From positions 28,608,853 through 28,672,852 of the forward strand of contig CAMTDV010000003.1 in NCBI GenBank assembly GCA_947069175.1: 64,000 nt of DNA, in the 5' to 3' direction. The position numbers and the translations under genes are program-made. The notes beneath the pieces are model-generated. The model searched no databases, was not told the origin of the DNA, and was given only the letters and a program-made list of their open reading frames with translations. Positions 1 through 12,189 of the stretch are shown here, in pieces. The stretch comes from Scalesia atractyloides (taxonomy: Eukaryota > Streptophyta > Magnoliopsida > Asterales > Asteraceae). Every line of letters begins with the position of its first letter. Position 1 is the stretch's first letter.

Positions 1-139
1 ACGATTTGAACCTCATTCAATCCGAAGAGTCCGTAATGGTCTATTAAAATATGTTTCAATCTTCAGATTGACTCCAAAGAGGGTTATGTTACCCAAATGG
101 GAATACTCCGGTTGTACGAAAGAGTGGATTTGCGACAGT

Positions 140-1840
140 AGTTGGTGATGATACGTATGGTATCGGGTTATATATACCATGGAGTTCTTGCAAACTTATG
201 TTGCGATCTCATCATCTTGCCTAGTTGGATTTAAAAACCATTAGCACAGCTAACTGAGGTTGTAATCCTCATTAGTTGTTTGAATACGTATTAAGTTAAT
301 GAAATATTAATTCATTGGCAGCTGTCACTCAAAAGATTTAGTATATGGGTGAAACAAGGTTTTGAAGATGGTGTATCTCCAGTAGAATTGGCCAAAAATT
401 CCCATTACGATGTTTGATCTCGAGATAAGATTCAGGATTTGGTTATTGTATGTTGTTGCAAATGCTTGAAGCATTTCAATGAAATATGCTAAGTGATAGA
501 GGATTTATTGATTTTGATCTAGTTTGGCTCGTCTAATGAAGATGGAGCATCAATGAAGAATAATGTAACGTCATCTGTGTTATTGAAGAAGTTTCAGCTT
601 AGCAATTTCATTAAACACGAGGTATGTACGTCTACATGAAATCCCAAAGGTGTTGTGCATGGAATGTGATATTTTTCAAGCATGGTACAGAGAATAAGGT
701 TATCAGGTCAACATGAGATCCGACTGATCAAGGGGTTTGTAATGCACTGGTGTATGCGGCTCTCAAGTCAATGGTCTTATGTAATTTGTAAACCTTTATA
801 TAGTCGAACTTTTATTGTCGTTTTAGTCGCGATTGTTCATAAACTACAACCTTTATGAATCTTGATTAAAGATTCCAAATTTTGTTGCTAGATAATCTGA
901 TTCTTGAGTTTTCAAGTAGTCTTCTTTATAGCTTACTTGTCTTTGATACGTTTGATCCATTGTAGTATAATTCCAAATTGCTAATATGAAACCCAATCGG
1001 ACAGACTAACAACAAGATATTAGTTCAGACAACATACAAGTATTATAATTAAAAAGAGAACTTGTAGTTTTGAGCCTTGCATTTCCCTCAGTGCCTTTAC
1101 GCTTGCTGCCGTTGTTTAGAAAGATCAATCTTAAATTTATTATCAAACTGGTAGATTTGCACAATGGAACCATAAAAAGATTTAATGTAGCTGGGATGAT
1201 AATCGAGCTTCTCACATAGCAATGAATCACATATGATCGATTTATCATGTTAAGCAAAGTCTTACCATTAGGCAAATGTTCCTTAGCCCATTCTTAAGAA
1301 ACCTGCTCAATATAATTGTTGAGAGAATGTTGTAATAATCTTGTTAGCAAAAGTTAACATTCTAAACTAGTTCAGTAATATAATTGTGTTGTAATTGAGC
1401 TAATTTAAATGGACACCTCTCTGTGATGAGGAATGTTTCTAAAGCTTACAAATTCTAATATCAAAGTGTCGACTATATGGACATGTAATGTTTACTAAAT
1501 TTTTAATACCTGTAACTGCTGCTTAACTGGGATGTTCACATAACTGAGTTTCAATCAGTTTAAGAACAAAGATCAGCTATAAGATCATCTATTGTGCTCG
1601 AGAGTAAAGTGTAGAATCAAAGGCTATACTCTTGATTGTTCACAAAGATTGAATGAAATGACATGATCTACGCTTAGATGAACACTAATTGTAGATCAAC
1701 TGATTATCAACAATTAGCCATCCTTTGGTCATTTCGGATCATCTACTTGCTCAGCAAACACAGTTGGAATCAAGTTAGTTGTATTTAGACTCCATATCTC
1801 ATGTACTATGTGGAATCGAATGTGCGAGCCAAAGAAGCCG
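140..1840 (+). repeat. Duplicated block R1, copy a
   Basis: This segment is repeated in direct orientation at about 3430-5320. Shared landmarks in the same order are a run ending in TTGCAAAC, the words TTTTGAAGATGGTGTAT and GTTTGATCTCGA, a TCAAGGGG polypurine-like run, an inverted-repeat segment, the Gag tail, and a primer-site remnant followed by the first Gag codons near 1797. The copies differ by many scattered substitutions and one-base indels. It likely holds the 3' untranslated and terminal part of a copia element fused to the leader of the next unit. Boundaries are by eye. Confidence 0.6.
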
Positions 1841-1939
1841 AAAATACCAAGTGATAATGACCATCGTCTCCTGATATTGGTGCCATTCGTATCTCGCCAC
1901 CAATCAGGACGTATAAATGAAGACAAGTTGTAGAAGGTT

Positions 1940-3410
1940 CGGATGTTCAAGTTTCAAGTACTAAAGCTGTTCTAGTTGAAGTTTCTTTGGGTGCTGTTGT
2001 TACCTCTGTTACTAGTGGTCTTACTATTTTGGGAAGATCTGTTTCTCTTCCATCAATGACCGCTCTGTTTCCAGTTACTTCCTCTATGGAGTCCATCAAT
2101 GTTACTACCTCTATGGGAACATCTTCTCCAATGTTATCTTCTGCTATTCCCACTACTCCTAGTTTGGATCACTTACTTCTCTGCTGGGTTTAGGTAATTT
2201 GTTTGCCTCTCCGGAAAGTATTGTTGTGCCACCTTTGCCTTCTGTCTTTTTAGGTATGGCGCTGGGTGCTACTCAAAGTTTTGCTATGACCAAGTTCTTA
2301 AGCTGCTCAAAGTACTTCTGGACCTAAAAAGATTAAGCAACATCAACAAAGATCGGGGCGCCTAAGGCTCAGGTGTTCGCCTAAGGTGGCTGTCAGTCCT
2401 AGTCTCTGATACAGAAGAAGCAAAGTGTCACTAGACCGCCTGCTCCTCAACTGTCTAGTCCAAGACCTTCTGGTTACTAGACCTACTGCATCTGCTTCTG
2501 TCGTGAGACCTCCAGGCATTGAGAGCATTGGTGAACCGCTAAACTTTCCTAAGTTCGTTTTAACTCAGTTTATAGATGTTGCCAATATATTGAAAGAACA
2601 TCAAGCACAAATTCAGCATCAGAGGGAGAGATTTAGTATTGGAAGAAGAAAGATGTGATGAGGATCAACATATGACTCACATGTTTAATCTGTGAAAGCG
2701 TTAAGGCATTCAATTAGGTAACCTCATTAAAAAGGATGCTTCTTCTATTGCCCGACGCGAGACTCTAGTCAAGGCTACCGATCAGATACAACAAATTATT
2801 ACAGATCTTGTGGAGCTCCTCGCTGCTCAGGGGGAGAATACAGCTATACAAGTGCAAGCTCAATGCAAAATTGATGAACTTAAGAAAATTCGTGATGATT
2901 TAGATAAAGACAAGGATCCTGAAGCGCAATGTAGGGGGAGCAGCCAAGGAGCCCACAAGCTTCTAAAGCTGCAACCATTGCTCAGGCTGAGGGGGAGTCT
3001 TGAACGGGAGCTGGAGCTGGGAAAGATATGAGTCTACTGATGCTAATTCTGGTTCACTTTCTGATTCTAAAAAAATGACTCTTCTACTGCTGATTTGATT
3101 TTGGAAGATGGCGATGTTGTGGAAGGGACAGTGGAAGATTAGAGGTTAGATAATGATTTAGCTGACAAGTTTGACTTTGTTGAGATAGGTAAGGGAAAGA
3201 GTATTGAGTACGAGTTAGTGAATGTGAATATGGATGATCTTAGAAACTATGTCTTTGGAGATGTTCTTCCTGACGAAATTCTGAATCCTATTCGAGTTCC
3301 CGAAGAGGTCCGTTTGGCGTCTAGTAAATTGTTCAAATCTCTTCATGATACGACTCAAAAGAAGAGGTATATTAACACCAAAGGGGAATACCTCGGGGTC
3401 AGATAAGGAG
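1940..3410 (+). pseudogene. Envelope-like third-ORF remnant of a copia element (tentative)
   Basis: Open stretches in different frames lie at 1987-2193, 2425-2658, 2810-3031 and 3218-3406. The first is rich in Ser, Thr and Val. The next two are rich in Gln, Glu and Lys and could form coiled coil (for example QAQIQHQRERF and IDELKKIRDDLDKDKD). The last ends near a polypurine-containing 3' region. This order (Ser/Thr-rich, then coiled coil, then 3' untranslated DNA) resembles the envelope-like third ORF that SIRE-type plant copia elements carry after Pol. No catalytic motif is present, so the call rests on composition and position. It follows only about 150 bases after a truncated Gag start, so Gag and Pol are missing between them. 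Confidence 0.35.
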
Positions 3411-4056
3411 TTGGGATTTTGACGAACAACGTAGTTTGGTGATGATTAAACGTATGGACGGGTTAATATTTCACGCCATGGGCCAAGTTCTTGCAAACCT
3501 TACATGCTTGCGATCTTCATCATCTTGCTCAGTTGGATCTAAACAACCATAGCAACATAGGCAACATTAGAGGTTTAATCCCTCATCTAGTAGTTGAAAG
3601 CCGTGAAAGTAAATGGAAGACATTCAAACTTGCAGTTGGGCGAGCTGTCAACTCAAAAGATTAGTCATGGGTAAACAGGTTTTGAAGATGGTGTATCCTC
3701 CAGCTAGATGCCATTAAAATTCCCATACGAATGTTTGATCTCGATAAGATTCAGGGGATTGGTTATTGGTATGTTGATGGCAAAACTGGTGAAGCAGTCA
3801 TAATGGAAAATAAAGTGATAGAGGAGATTATTCGGATTTTGATCTAGTTTGGCTCTTCTATATGAAGATGGAGCATCTGAAGAAACTGTGTAGACTGTCT
3901 CTGTGTTACCTTGAAGAAGATCTTCCATTAGCAAATCAATACATCAAGGTTGTACAGTTCTACATGAAATACCAAGTGTGTGTAGGAAGTGAATTTTCAA
4001 AGCATGGATGAAGATAAAGGTTACAAGTTCAACATTGAAGATCCCGAACTGATCAA

Positions 4057-4495
4057 GGGGGAGTTTGTAAATGCACCTTGGGTGATAAGTGCAGGCTCTC
4101 ATCAAGTACAATGGTCTTTTATGTAATTTGTAATACTTTGTACGTATGTCCGAACTTATATTTTTGTCAGTATTTTAGTTCTGTCCGGATTAGGGTTTCA
4201 TATTAGCAATTTGAACTTGATTAAAGATTCCCAAAATTTTGTTACTTATCAAATTCTTGATGTTTTCAAAGTTTAAGTCCCTTCTCTTAGTAGCTTCACT
4301 TGTCTTCGACTGTTCTGAGTCCGATGTAGATATAAGTTCAAATTGCTAATATGAAACCCTAATCCGGACAGAACTAAAACACGAACAAAGATATAAGTTC
4401 AGACATACATACAAAGTATTATAATTAAATAAAAGACCCTTGTAGTTGATGAGAGCCTGCACTTATCACCCAAGGTGCATTTACGCTCCTCCGTT
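4057..4495. repeat. Large inverted repeat (fold-back) of an LTR edge
   Basis: Bases about 4057-4222 reappear reverse-complemented at about 4330-4495, with a spacer of roughly 107 bases. The arms match at about nine bases in ten, including the polypurine GGGGGAG, TGTAAATGCACC, and the words CTTATAT and GTCCGGATTAGGGTTTCATA. A more decayed copy of the same fold-back is at about 731-1110. It looks like two LTR starts joined head to head. Confidence 0.7.
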
Positions 4496-4960
4496 GTTTG
4501 AAAGATCAATCTTGAAGTGTTACAGGGTAGATTAGTCACCAAAGACACCACTACTGATGTAAATGTACTAGGACTATCAAATCCAGCTTCTCGATCAAAT
4601 AAGCAATGAATCACAATATGAATCATATATATCCAAATGTATGAAGTCAAAGTCTTCACCACATTTGGAAATGTTCCTTTTGAGCCCATTCTTAAGAAAT
4701 CATCTCAATAAATTGTTGAGAGAATGTTGTCAATTAATCTTGTTACCAAATCTTAACACTTCTCTAATCACAGCTTCAGTAATAATAATTTGCTTGTTCT
4801 GAATTGTAGCTTAATTAAAAGGACTCCGTCTCTTGTGATATGAGGAACTGTTTCCCTAAAGCTCCTTATCAAATTCCATATATTTCAAATGTGACTATTG
4901 GACCATGTAAATTGTTTTGAGCTAAAACTATTTAATAATCACAACCTAAACTCCTTAACA

Positions 4961-4975
4961 TTAGGTATAAGCATT
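4961..4975 (+). other. Primer binding site remnant
   Basis: TTAGGTATAAGCATTGG resembles TTGGTATCAGAGCTTGG, the site complementary to the 3' end of initiator methionine tRNA. It is preceded by CTTAACA, a plausible LTR end, and followed after about 280 bases by Gag sequence. A better-kept copy is at 8184. Confidence 0.5.
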
Positions 4976-5255
4976 GGTACTTAAACTGATTGTCACATTA
5001 TCATTAATATACAAATCAGCTTAACATACAAGACAATACTATTCGTAGTCAATATATGTAGAACTCAAAGTGATACTAAATCTATTTTATCCTCTAAAAA
5101 GTGAAATACAATGGTCCAAAAGAATGATCCATAATGGCATCAATGTCAATAAACCACCTACTTGTAATAACCATCAATTGTAAATCAGAATTAATGGGCA
5201 TTACTTGGCTCCAAATACATGGCTGTAGAAGCACGTTGATTTGACATCTTCAATT

Positions 5256-7735
5256 AGGTACCTAGTGCGGAAATGAAATGTGCGAAAGCAAAGAAGCAAA
5301 AAAAAGCAAAAATATAAAAAATTCGAGTAATGCCAAACTCCTTATATTGGGCAATGTCTTCCGAAGATATCTATGAGCTTGTTACATTGAATAGTGAAAA
5401 GTTGGGATGATAAAATTACAATTGTGAACAGGGCGTTATCAAGTCATCGAGGAATCCTTAACCAATACAACTTTCACTCTGTCAGGGGTAACCTACTATT
5501 TTGGAACGTTTTCATGTCCTATCAGGAACCTCTAAGTTCGTTAACAACTAGTTTTCTACAATACACTTATGGAAATCCTCAATTTTTAATCCTTACTGGA
5601 AATGGGACACTATTGCTATTGGATCATACTCCCTAGACTTCAAGGATATGTAGATTGCTTCATGGAAAGATTGTTCTAACATTTAAAGTGCGTTTGTTAG
5701 TTAAAGGTATGCCTAGGAACTCGAAAAGTTGTCAATAAATATGTTTTACGGCACAAAATACTTCTACTGAAAGAGGAAGCACCTCAAGAATGGGAAATGC
5801 TCAGTTTTGATCCATTTTTGTATATAACTCGAATAACTCTAATCAACATTACCACATAAGATAGCAGTAAGATGTAATAGAGCTGCTCCTCAATGTTTGT
5901 TGCCCTTCTTGGACTTAAGATCATAGACCATCGCTCCTAAGGAAATCAGATTGATACATGGAAATTCTAAGTACTTTAAAGCAATTTTTATCATAAGATG
6001 TTGAAATATTGGGAGTAAATAGTGGGATGCCAATAAGGGAGTAGTAAATCTTAAAAAAAGTTTAAGTTAATAGATAGTCATATGCAAGAGTTAAGTTTAT
6101 CAACAATCCTATCAACAATGATCAAACCTAATAAAAGGACCTTAATCTCATTGCCAAACAGTTTAATCTAAATCAACTACCCCATTACAGATACAAAACA
6201 TATTACACTTAAGCTACCCTGTGGCCGAATTAAGTTCAAGGCAACTCTAGTTCCTAGGTTCTAGTAATTCGTTAGATTTGAATGACAAGATCACAGTAGG
6301 GAACATAGAGCACCACAAGTTCTAACTGCAACTTCTCACGCTGAAGCGCCTAAAACGAAGACTTGGTGTCTGTAAGGCATGAGTTTGATGCAATTGCTAG
6401 AATACACTTTCTGATTAAAAATTTGCTTTGATGCATGATTTATGGATAGATAGCTTTTGTTTGAAGCCTGGAACATAGAAGTAATAAGATAAATTTAAAC
6501 AATTTTGTTGAAAGTAATTGTTAAGGACATATTGATTGCCAGTTAGTGAACATATTTATGACTGAGAATGGAGAAGGATTGAAGAAGTATCCCAAATACA
6601 ATTCTGAATCTATCCAGTGTGGATCAGTTCAAATGGCTGCCTCTTAGGTTACTAAACTCTCAAAGAGTTATGTTTAACGAATAATGATGAGCATTTTCTA
6701 ACACAAAAGGTAATAACTACGGGTAGAAAGGTTATATCAGTGAAAATACTGATAATTGAAGATGATTTCAAAACAGTATGGAAAGGCTTAATAAGTAGTC
6801 CAGGCAAGATTGCAACCTTACATGCAATCAACTCAACATGATAGAAATATCTAAAGTTGCAAAGAGAGTTGGAATCACACAATCATGGAAAATGGGTTGA
6901 ATCCATGTATAGGTTGAAAGCCTTTTGAAAAAAAAAGTAAATGATATGAAGTTTAAGTTTAGAATTAGCAGACAGCTTACCAACCTTTTGAAAAGAATAT
7001 GGTAAACAGGTTTTCGAATGATGATCAAGAATCATTAAAACTATGGCAACGAAGATCTTTGTTGAAAAGCATCAAATGGTTATTATTTGAAGCAAAATAT
7101 GATTAAACCAATGGTACAGAATGAGTGATGTTATTGTTCTTGAAATTTTAACCAGTTGATTTAAGAACCAATAAAAAAACTGTCTACTCAACTCTCAAAT
7201 TAGCTTGTAAACAAATGTGTTGGATAGAGTAATAATGTACAGGTGATAAGTACCACATGAATTACTATGTGATTTTGTGGAAAGGAAATATCAAGCAAAA
7301 GGCTATTTTAAGTGAAGTACATATGATTCAAAGAAGGAAACCGACTATCAGGGTTGTAAATTCGGTGGCACATAGTTGAACATCATCAAGTACTAAGGCT
7401 ACTTAATGCTATTTCTAAACCTTGTGTATCAACAAAATTATGTCAAGATAATGAATTTTCAAAGGATGATTGGCCCTATCATTGGATTCACAATTTACCT
7501 GATTAAAGTTCCCATTGTACTACTCACAAAACTTGATCGATTCACTGTACACCTGTCTTAAGCTTCTGTTGTCCACAATCTGATTCCAGTAGATATGAAA
7601 TCCAACATGAACAGGTAACCCTTAATCGGTAGAAAAAACTGAACAAATGCCAAAGCATGATAATAACAAGACCTTATGTAAATAAACCACCTTGTGGAAT
7701 GGTCACCACACATATCACCAAGTGTTGAAAACTGT
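5256..7735 (+). pseudogene. gag: Copia Gag, decayed (unit B)
   Basis: This is the nucleocapsid/capsid polyprotein that packages copia RNA, in ruins. It aligns base by base in stretches with the better copy at 8508-11225: the start (TACCTAGTGC...AAATGTGCGA at about 5261), the ATAAAAAATTCGAG word at about 5309, the CTTCCGAAGATATCTATGAGCTTGTTACATT region, and the late coiled-coil region. The initiator ATG is lost (TTAGGTACC instead of AATGGTACC). Frames change every few dozen codons, so no protein could be made. No promoter of its own was seen. Confidence 0.6.
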
Positions 7736-8183
7736 CAGGTTGTTTGAAACAATTTGAAGTGTACAAGGTTATGTTAGTCACAAAGACACAAGATGATCTA
7801 GTGAAGAAAACTACAAATCCAAATGAAAGCTTGGATCAATAAAATTATCAATTTTCAATTCTTACAAACATTTGGCAATTTGAAAGCTCAACAGAGGTTA
7901 ACTTCCTTAGCATCTAAAAATCATCTCTCATACTTATAAAAGAAAGAAAATGTTTCAAAAATGTACCAAATTCTTGCACATTCTAATCACTGTTTCTAAA
8001 TAATGAAATAAAAATTACAGTTTTTAAATATAAAAGATTATGAACTCACCATAAAAATAAGAACATTCTTGAAGGAGAAACATATTTCATGTTCAATACT
8101 ATTTATACTGTTGGACCATTGGATTGAGAAAATGACCTATAAACATCAAGTGTTATGACTACCGTGTAAACTCTGACTTAACA

Positions 8184-8200
8184 TTAGGTATCAAAGCTTG
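8184..8200 (+). other. Primer binding site remnant
   Basis: TTAGGTATCAAAGCTTG closely resembles the initiator-Met tRNA primer site. It follows CTTAACA, the apparent end of an LTR of which only about 20 bases remain. The sequence before that is the Gag tail of the preceding unit. It lies about 310 bases upstream of the Gag start at 8508. Confidence 0.6.
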
Positions 8201-8507
8201 GTCACATTAAACTTGATTTCACAATCAGTTTATAACATACAAAGATCAGCTAATAAAGATCCAATACTATTCGTAGCTCAGAGTAATAAAGTGTAGAACT
8301 CAAAAGTGCCTATCACATACTCTATTTTTCCTCTAAAAGAATGAAATGAAATGGCACAAAATGATCCCCATAACATCGCCTTCAGTAATAAACCACCTAA
8401 ACTTGTAAGATCCGAATTCAACATCTAGCAATGTAGGATGGTCATATACTTGCTCAGCAAAACACAGGGTGTGTTGGAAGTCCGTTGTATTTAGACCCCA
8501 TATTCCA

Positions 8508-11225
8508 ATGGTACCTAGTGCCGGAAACCGAAATGTGCAAGAGCCAAAGAAGCCAGAAAATTACACAAAGCAAGATTATAAAAAATTCGAGCTAAATGCC
8601 AAAACCTTTAGTATTGTGGCAATGGCTCTTCCGAATGATATCTATGCTAGCTTGTTACATTGTAATAGTGCAAAAAGTTATGGGATGCACTAAAATAACA
8701 ACTTGGTGGAACAGAGGACGTTATCAAGAACACTCGAGAAATCCTTAACCAAATACAAAACTTTCACTCATGTCAAGGGAGAAACCCTAACTCAGCATTT
8801 TTGAACGATTTTCATGTCTAATCAGCGAACTAAAGTTGGTTAACAAAGAATTTTCTAAAACAACTTTAAGTAACTAATTTTAAGATCCTTACCTGAGAAA
8901 TGGACACTATTGCTATAGTGATGAGAACATCCCTAGACTTCAAGGATATGAGCTAGACTCAGCTTCATGGAAAGCTCCTAACATTTAAAAGTGAGGTTGT
9001 CTAGAAAAAGAATCTCTAGGAACTCGAAAAGTGTCCAAAAATTATGTTTTCGGAAACACAACACTTCTATGTCAGGAGGGATCATCCTCTAGAATGGGAA
9101 ATGCTCAGAGTTTTGATCATTTTATTGATATATCAACTCGAATCAACTCTAATCAACATTCCACAAAATATGCATTTGCAGTAAATGATGATGGTCATAG
9201 TTCCTGATAGTTTGTTGTTTCTCCTTGATGATCTTAAGTTCATAGACCCAACGGACCTAAAGGAAATAGATATATTATATCAAGTGGAAATTCTAAGTCT
9301 AAAAGCAAATAACTTTTACAAAAGGACTGGTAGAACATATCTGGGTTATGTGGGATGCCAAAAGTAGGGTTAGTAAATCTAAAATCAAATGTTTCAAGTG
9401 TAATAGATTAGGTTACTTTGCAAGAGAGTGCAAGAGTTAATCAAACAATCCCTACAACAATGATCACATATCCTAATCAAAGACCTTAATCTCATGCATA
9501 ATAACAATTTTATCTAAATACCCAAACTACCCTAGACCAAGTTTACAGAACACAACCCTCTACACAAAGCATGACCTGTGCCTGTACATTATGTTCAAGC
9601 AACTCTAGTTCCTCAGGTTCAGTATGTTCAGATGTCTGTTGCACATGTTTAAGCACCACAAGTTGCTACTGCTCCTCCACCTAAGCGCCTAATCAACAAA
9701 ACTTTTTCGCTCTAGGCTTGTTGATTGGAGCAGCTTGCTAGAAAACCTAACTGATGAAAACTTTGCTTTGATGGCAAATGATTGTGATGAACATACTACC
9801 TTTTGTTTCATAGCACTTGAACATATCTCAAGTGAATAAGATCAAATTCAAACAATTTTGGTGAAAGTATTGTTATGGACACTATTGATTGCCCAGTTCA
9901 AACATCTATTTATGACTAGGAGAATGGAGAAAGGATTGAAGAAGCCTATCCCAAAAATTCCATTGAATGCACCAGTGTGGATCAAGTTCAAATGGCTGCC
10001 TCTTAGGTATCACCTCAAACTCTCAAAGAGTTATGTTCTAACAAATGTATCATAGCATTTTTCTAATATTAAAAAAGTTAAGTGAAAACCTACGAGAAAA
10101 GGTTCATATCAGTGAAATAATACTTGAAAAATTAAAAAGAGATTTCAAAACAAGAATTGAAAGGACCTTGAAATAAGTAGTCTCAAGCATGAAGCAACTA
10201 TAACACGGAACCAACTCCAAACAATGATAGAAAAATATCAAAGTTGCAAAGAGGAGTTGGAATCAACACAGATCACCTGTGAAAGATGGGTTGAATCATG
10301 TAATGGTTATGAGATGCTTTTGAAAAAAAAAAGTAAAAGCAATATGAAGTTTGGTGTTGGGTTTAGAAAATATAATCAAGAACAGCTTACCAACACTTTG
10401 GTTGACTCAGAAATGGTTGAAATGATACCACCTCAACTGATGAATAAATCATTATCACTGAACCTCATGGCAAGAAGATCATTGTTGAAAAGCCACAAGG
10501 TTCCATTCATATTGAAAAACAAAATTATGAATTTAAACCCACTTGGTCAGATGAATGTGATGTGATGTTCTTGAAAATTTTAAACCAGTTGATTTCACCA
10601 ACCCAAAATAAAAATCGTTCCTACTACCAACTCTCAAATAGATGTTAAAACAAATGATGTTGGATAGAGTAATAAGTGTACCAGGAAAGATAAGACCACA
10701 GAACTTCTATGTGAATTTTGTGGAAAGAAAAATCACATGACAAAAGGCTATTTTAAGTTGAAAGAATATGATATCAAAAGAGGAAACGACATCTGTGAGT
10801 CAATATCTGGGTGCACCATATGTTGAAAAATCAATCATGTGACTCAACAATGCTCATTTCTAAAACCCTATGTTATCAACAAATATAGGTCAAGAGGATA
10901 AATGAATTTCAAAGGGATGATGGCCCTATCAATATGGATTCACAATCATTTCCCAAAGAGTTGAGTCCTGTCACACACCTGCCACACAAAGCTTGAACCA
11001 ATACCCTGCACACAGGGATGGTCAAGTATCTGTTGTACACACAACAGACTTCCAAGAGGCTATGGAAAACCACCATGCAACAGGGTACCTTATAGGTATG
11101 AAGAACCTGTGAACATGCCCCAAAAGCTATGATTCAATAGACACCCTTATGGGTATAATCACCTCACTGGGAATGGTCAAACAACATACCCAAGTGTTGA
11201 AACACTTGTAGAGGGTTAGAAACAA
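8508..11225 (+). pseudogene. gag: Copia Gag, decayed (unit C)
   Basis: Structural polyprotein of a copia element, probably SIRE-like. The ATG at 8508 opens a frame kept to 8693 with the capsid word FSIVAMALPNDIY, typical of the UBN2-type copia Gag. A further open segment at 9185-9367 ends in FYKRTGRTYLGYVG. In another frame just downstream, CFKCNRLGYFAREC is a CCHC zinc knuckle with the His replaced by Tyr. Coiled-coil sequence follows (10224-10565, MIEKYQSCKEELE), then a second knuckle-like CEFCGKKNHMTKGYF near 10710. Many frameshifts make it non-functional. No Pol follows. Confidence 0.75.
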
Positions 11226-12180
11226 CTGTTTGAGATGGTACACAAGCTTTATGTTACAAATGACCAATCTTAAAGAGCTGATCTAGTGGAAGAAAACACC
11301 AAATCCAAAGTAGAAAATGCTTGGGATCATCTTCAAAATTGACTCATTTTCAATGTCTGTAAGGAACATCTGTTGGCAATTTGAAAGTGCAAACAGAGGT
11401 TACCCTAACACATATCTCCATCTTAATAAAAGAAAGAAAATGTTTCAAAAATGTACCAGAATGTTCTTGCAATATTAATATGCTGTTTCTAAATCAAGAA
11501 AATAAAAATTACAGTTTTTAAATCATGAAAAGATTATGAAAAATCACCAAAAAACAAAACATCGTTGGAAGGAGTAAAACATATGTTTCAGTGGTTCAAA
11601 ACTATATTTAACCTTGGTTAACCATTGGTTGAGACAAAGAACCACTGATTCAACATCAAGTGTTTGACTACAAAAGTCAAACATATCAACTTTTATCAAA
11701 AACCTACCACTATTTTCATTCAAAACTTTGTTTAACCCAACAGAGGTTTCAAACATAAGTTTATATCAATATGTTGACCAAAAGTCAAACGGATGTACCA
11801 ACGACTGGTCTAATTATCCTGACGTCTATTGAGACTCAACAGAGGTTTCAAACAGATCTTTTGAAAATAGACCTTATCTCCCTTCTTCAAAGGGTTTCCT
11901 CAAAGGGACGCACTTCTGAAAATAGACCTTATCTCCCTTCCTCAAAGGGTTTGCTACAACGAATAACAAATGGCCATGTAACTCAAAAGGTTCCGTTGGC
12001 CATGCTAGGACCCCTGTTTCTCAAACCCTATATAAACCCAGACAAACAAAGTTTACATCCCTCAACCTTGCTTGTCAAAATCAAAGCATTTCGAAAGACA
12101 AAAACTTCGAATTTGCTTTCAACAAACTTTGTCTTCAGTCAAAGATTATCTGTTTAAAAGATATTCAAAAGATTTGACCT
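11226..12180 (+). promoter_or_regulatory. Gag tail, then promoter-like LTR/leader DNA
   Basis: Up to about 11662 the sequence repeats the Gag tail of the preceding unit. It then departs into new DNA with short direct repeats (CAACAGAGGTTTCAAACA near 11737 and 11838) and a TATA-like CCCTATATAAACCC at about 12028-12041. About 140 bases later an envelope-like ORF remnant begins. The layout suggests an LTR or leader with a Pol II promoter, but no terminal TG or partner LTR could be assigned. Confidence 0.4.
11863..11952 (+). repeat. Two tandem direct repeats
   Basis: GAAAATAGACCTTATCTCCC followed by TTCTTCAAAGGGTTT at about 11863-11897 is repeated almost exactly (one T to C change) at about 11919-11953, with 21 bases between. 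It lies about 75-165 bases upstream of a TATA-like box, a position where LTR promoters often carry duplicated elements. Confidence 0.8.
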
Positions 12181-12189
12181 AATTTCACC

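Larger units (their letters stand above)
3430..5320 (+). repeat. Duplicated block R1, copy b
   Basis: Second copy of the block at 140-1840. It is slightly longer and better preserved: a polypurine tract (TCAAGGGGGAG, about 4053-4063) precedes a TGTAAATGCACC start typical of an LTR edge. A 155-bp inverted repeat follows, then a segment matching the Gag tail at about 7735-8160, then the primer-site remnant at 4961 and the start of Gag near 5256. Confidence 0.6.
1..11662 (+). mobile_element. Degenerate copia-derived block with repeated Gag units
   Basis: The whole stretch is built from rearranged pieces of one copia-type retrotransposon family on the plus strand. The same order (Gag tail, short junction, primer-site remnant, untranslated leader, Gag start) recurs near 1.53, 4.96 and 8.18 kb, about 3.2-3.5 kb apart. 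Envelope-like DNA sits at 1.95-3.4 kb and Gag at 5.26-7.7 and 8.5-11.2 kb. No protease, integrase or reverse transcriptase was recognised here. Reading frames are broken every 20-70 codons by one-base indels, denser than in the rest of the window. No host gene was recognised. Confidence 0.65.

Noticed and set aside
1006..1275. Short ORFs in 1-8 kb such as 1006-1275, 4399-4689 and 6652-7028 (minus)
   Set aside because: No domain, antisense to decayed copia sequence, and not kept between the duplicated blocks.
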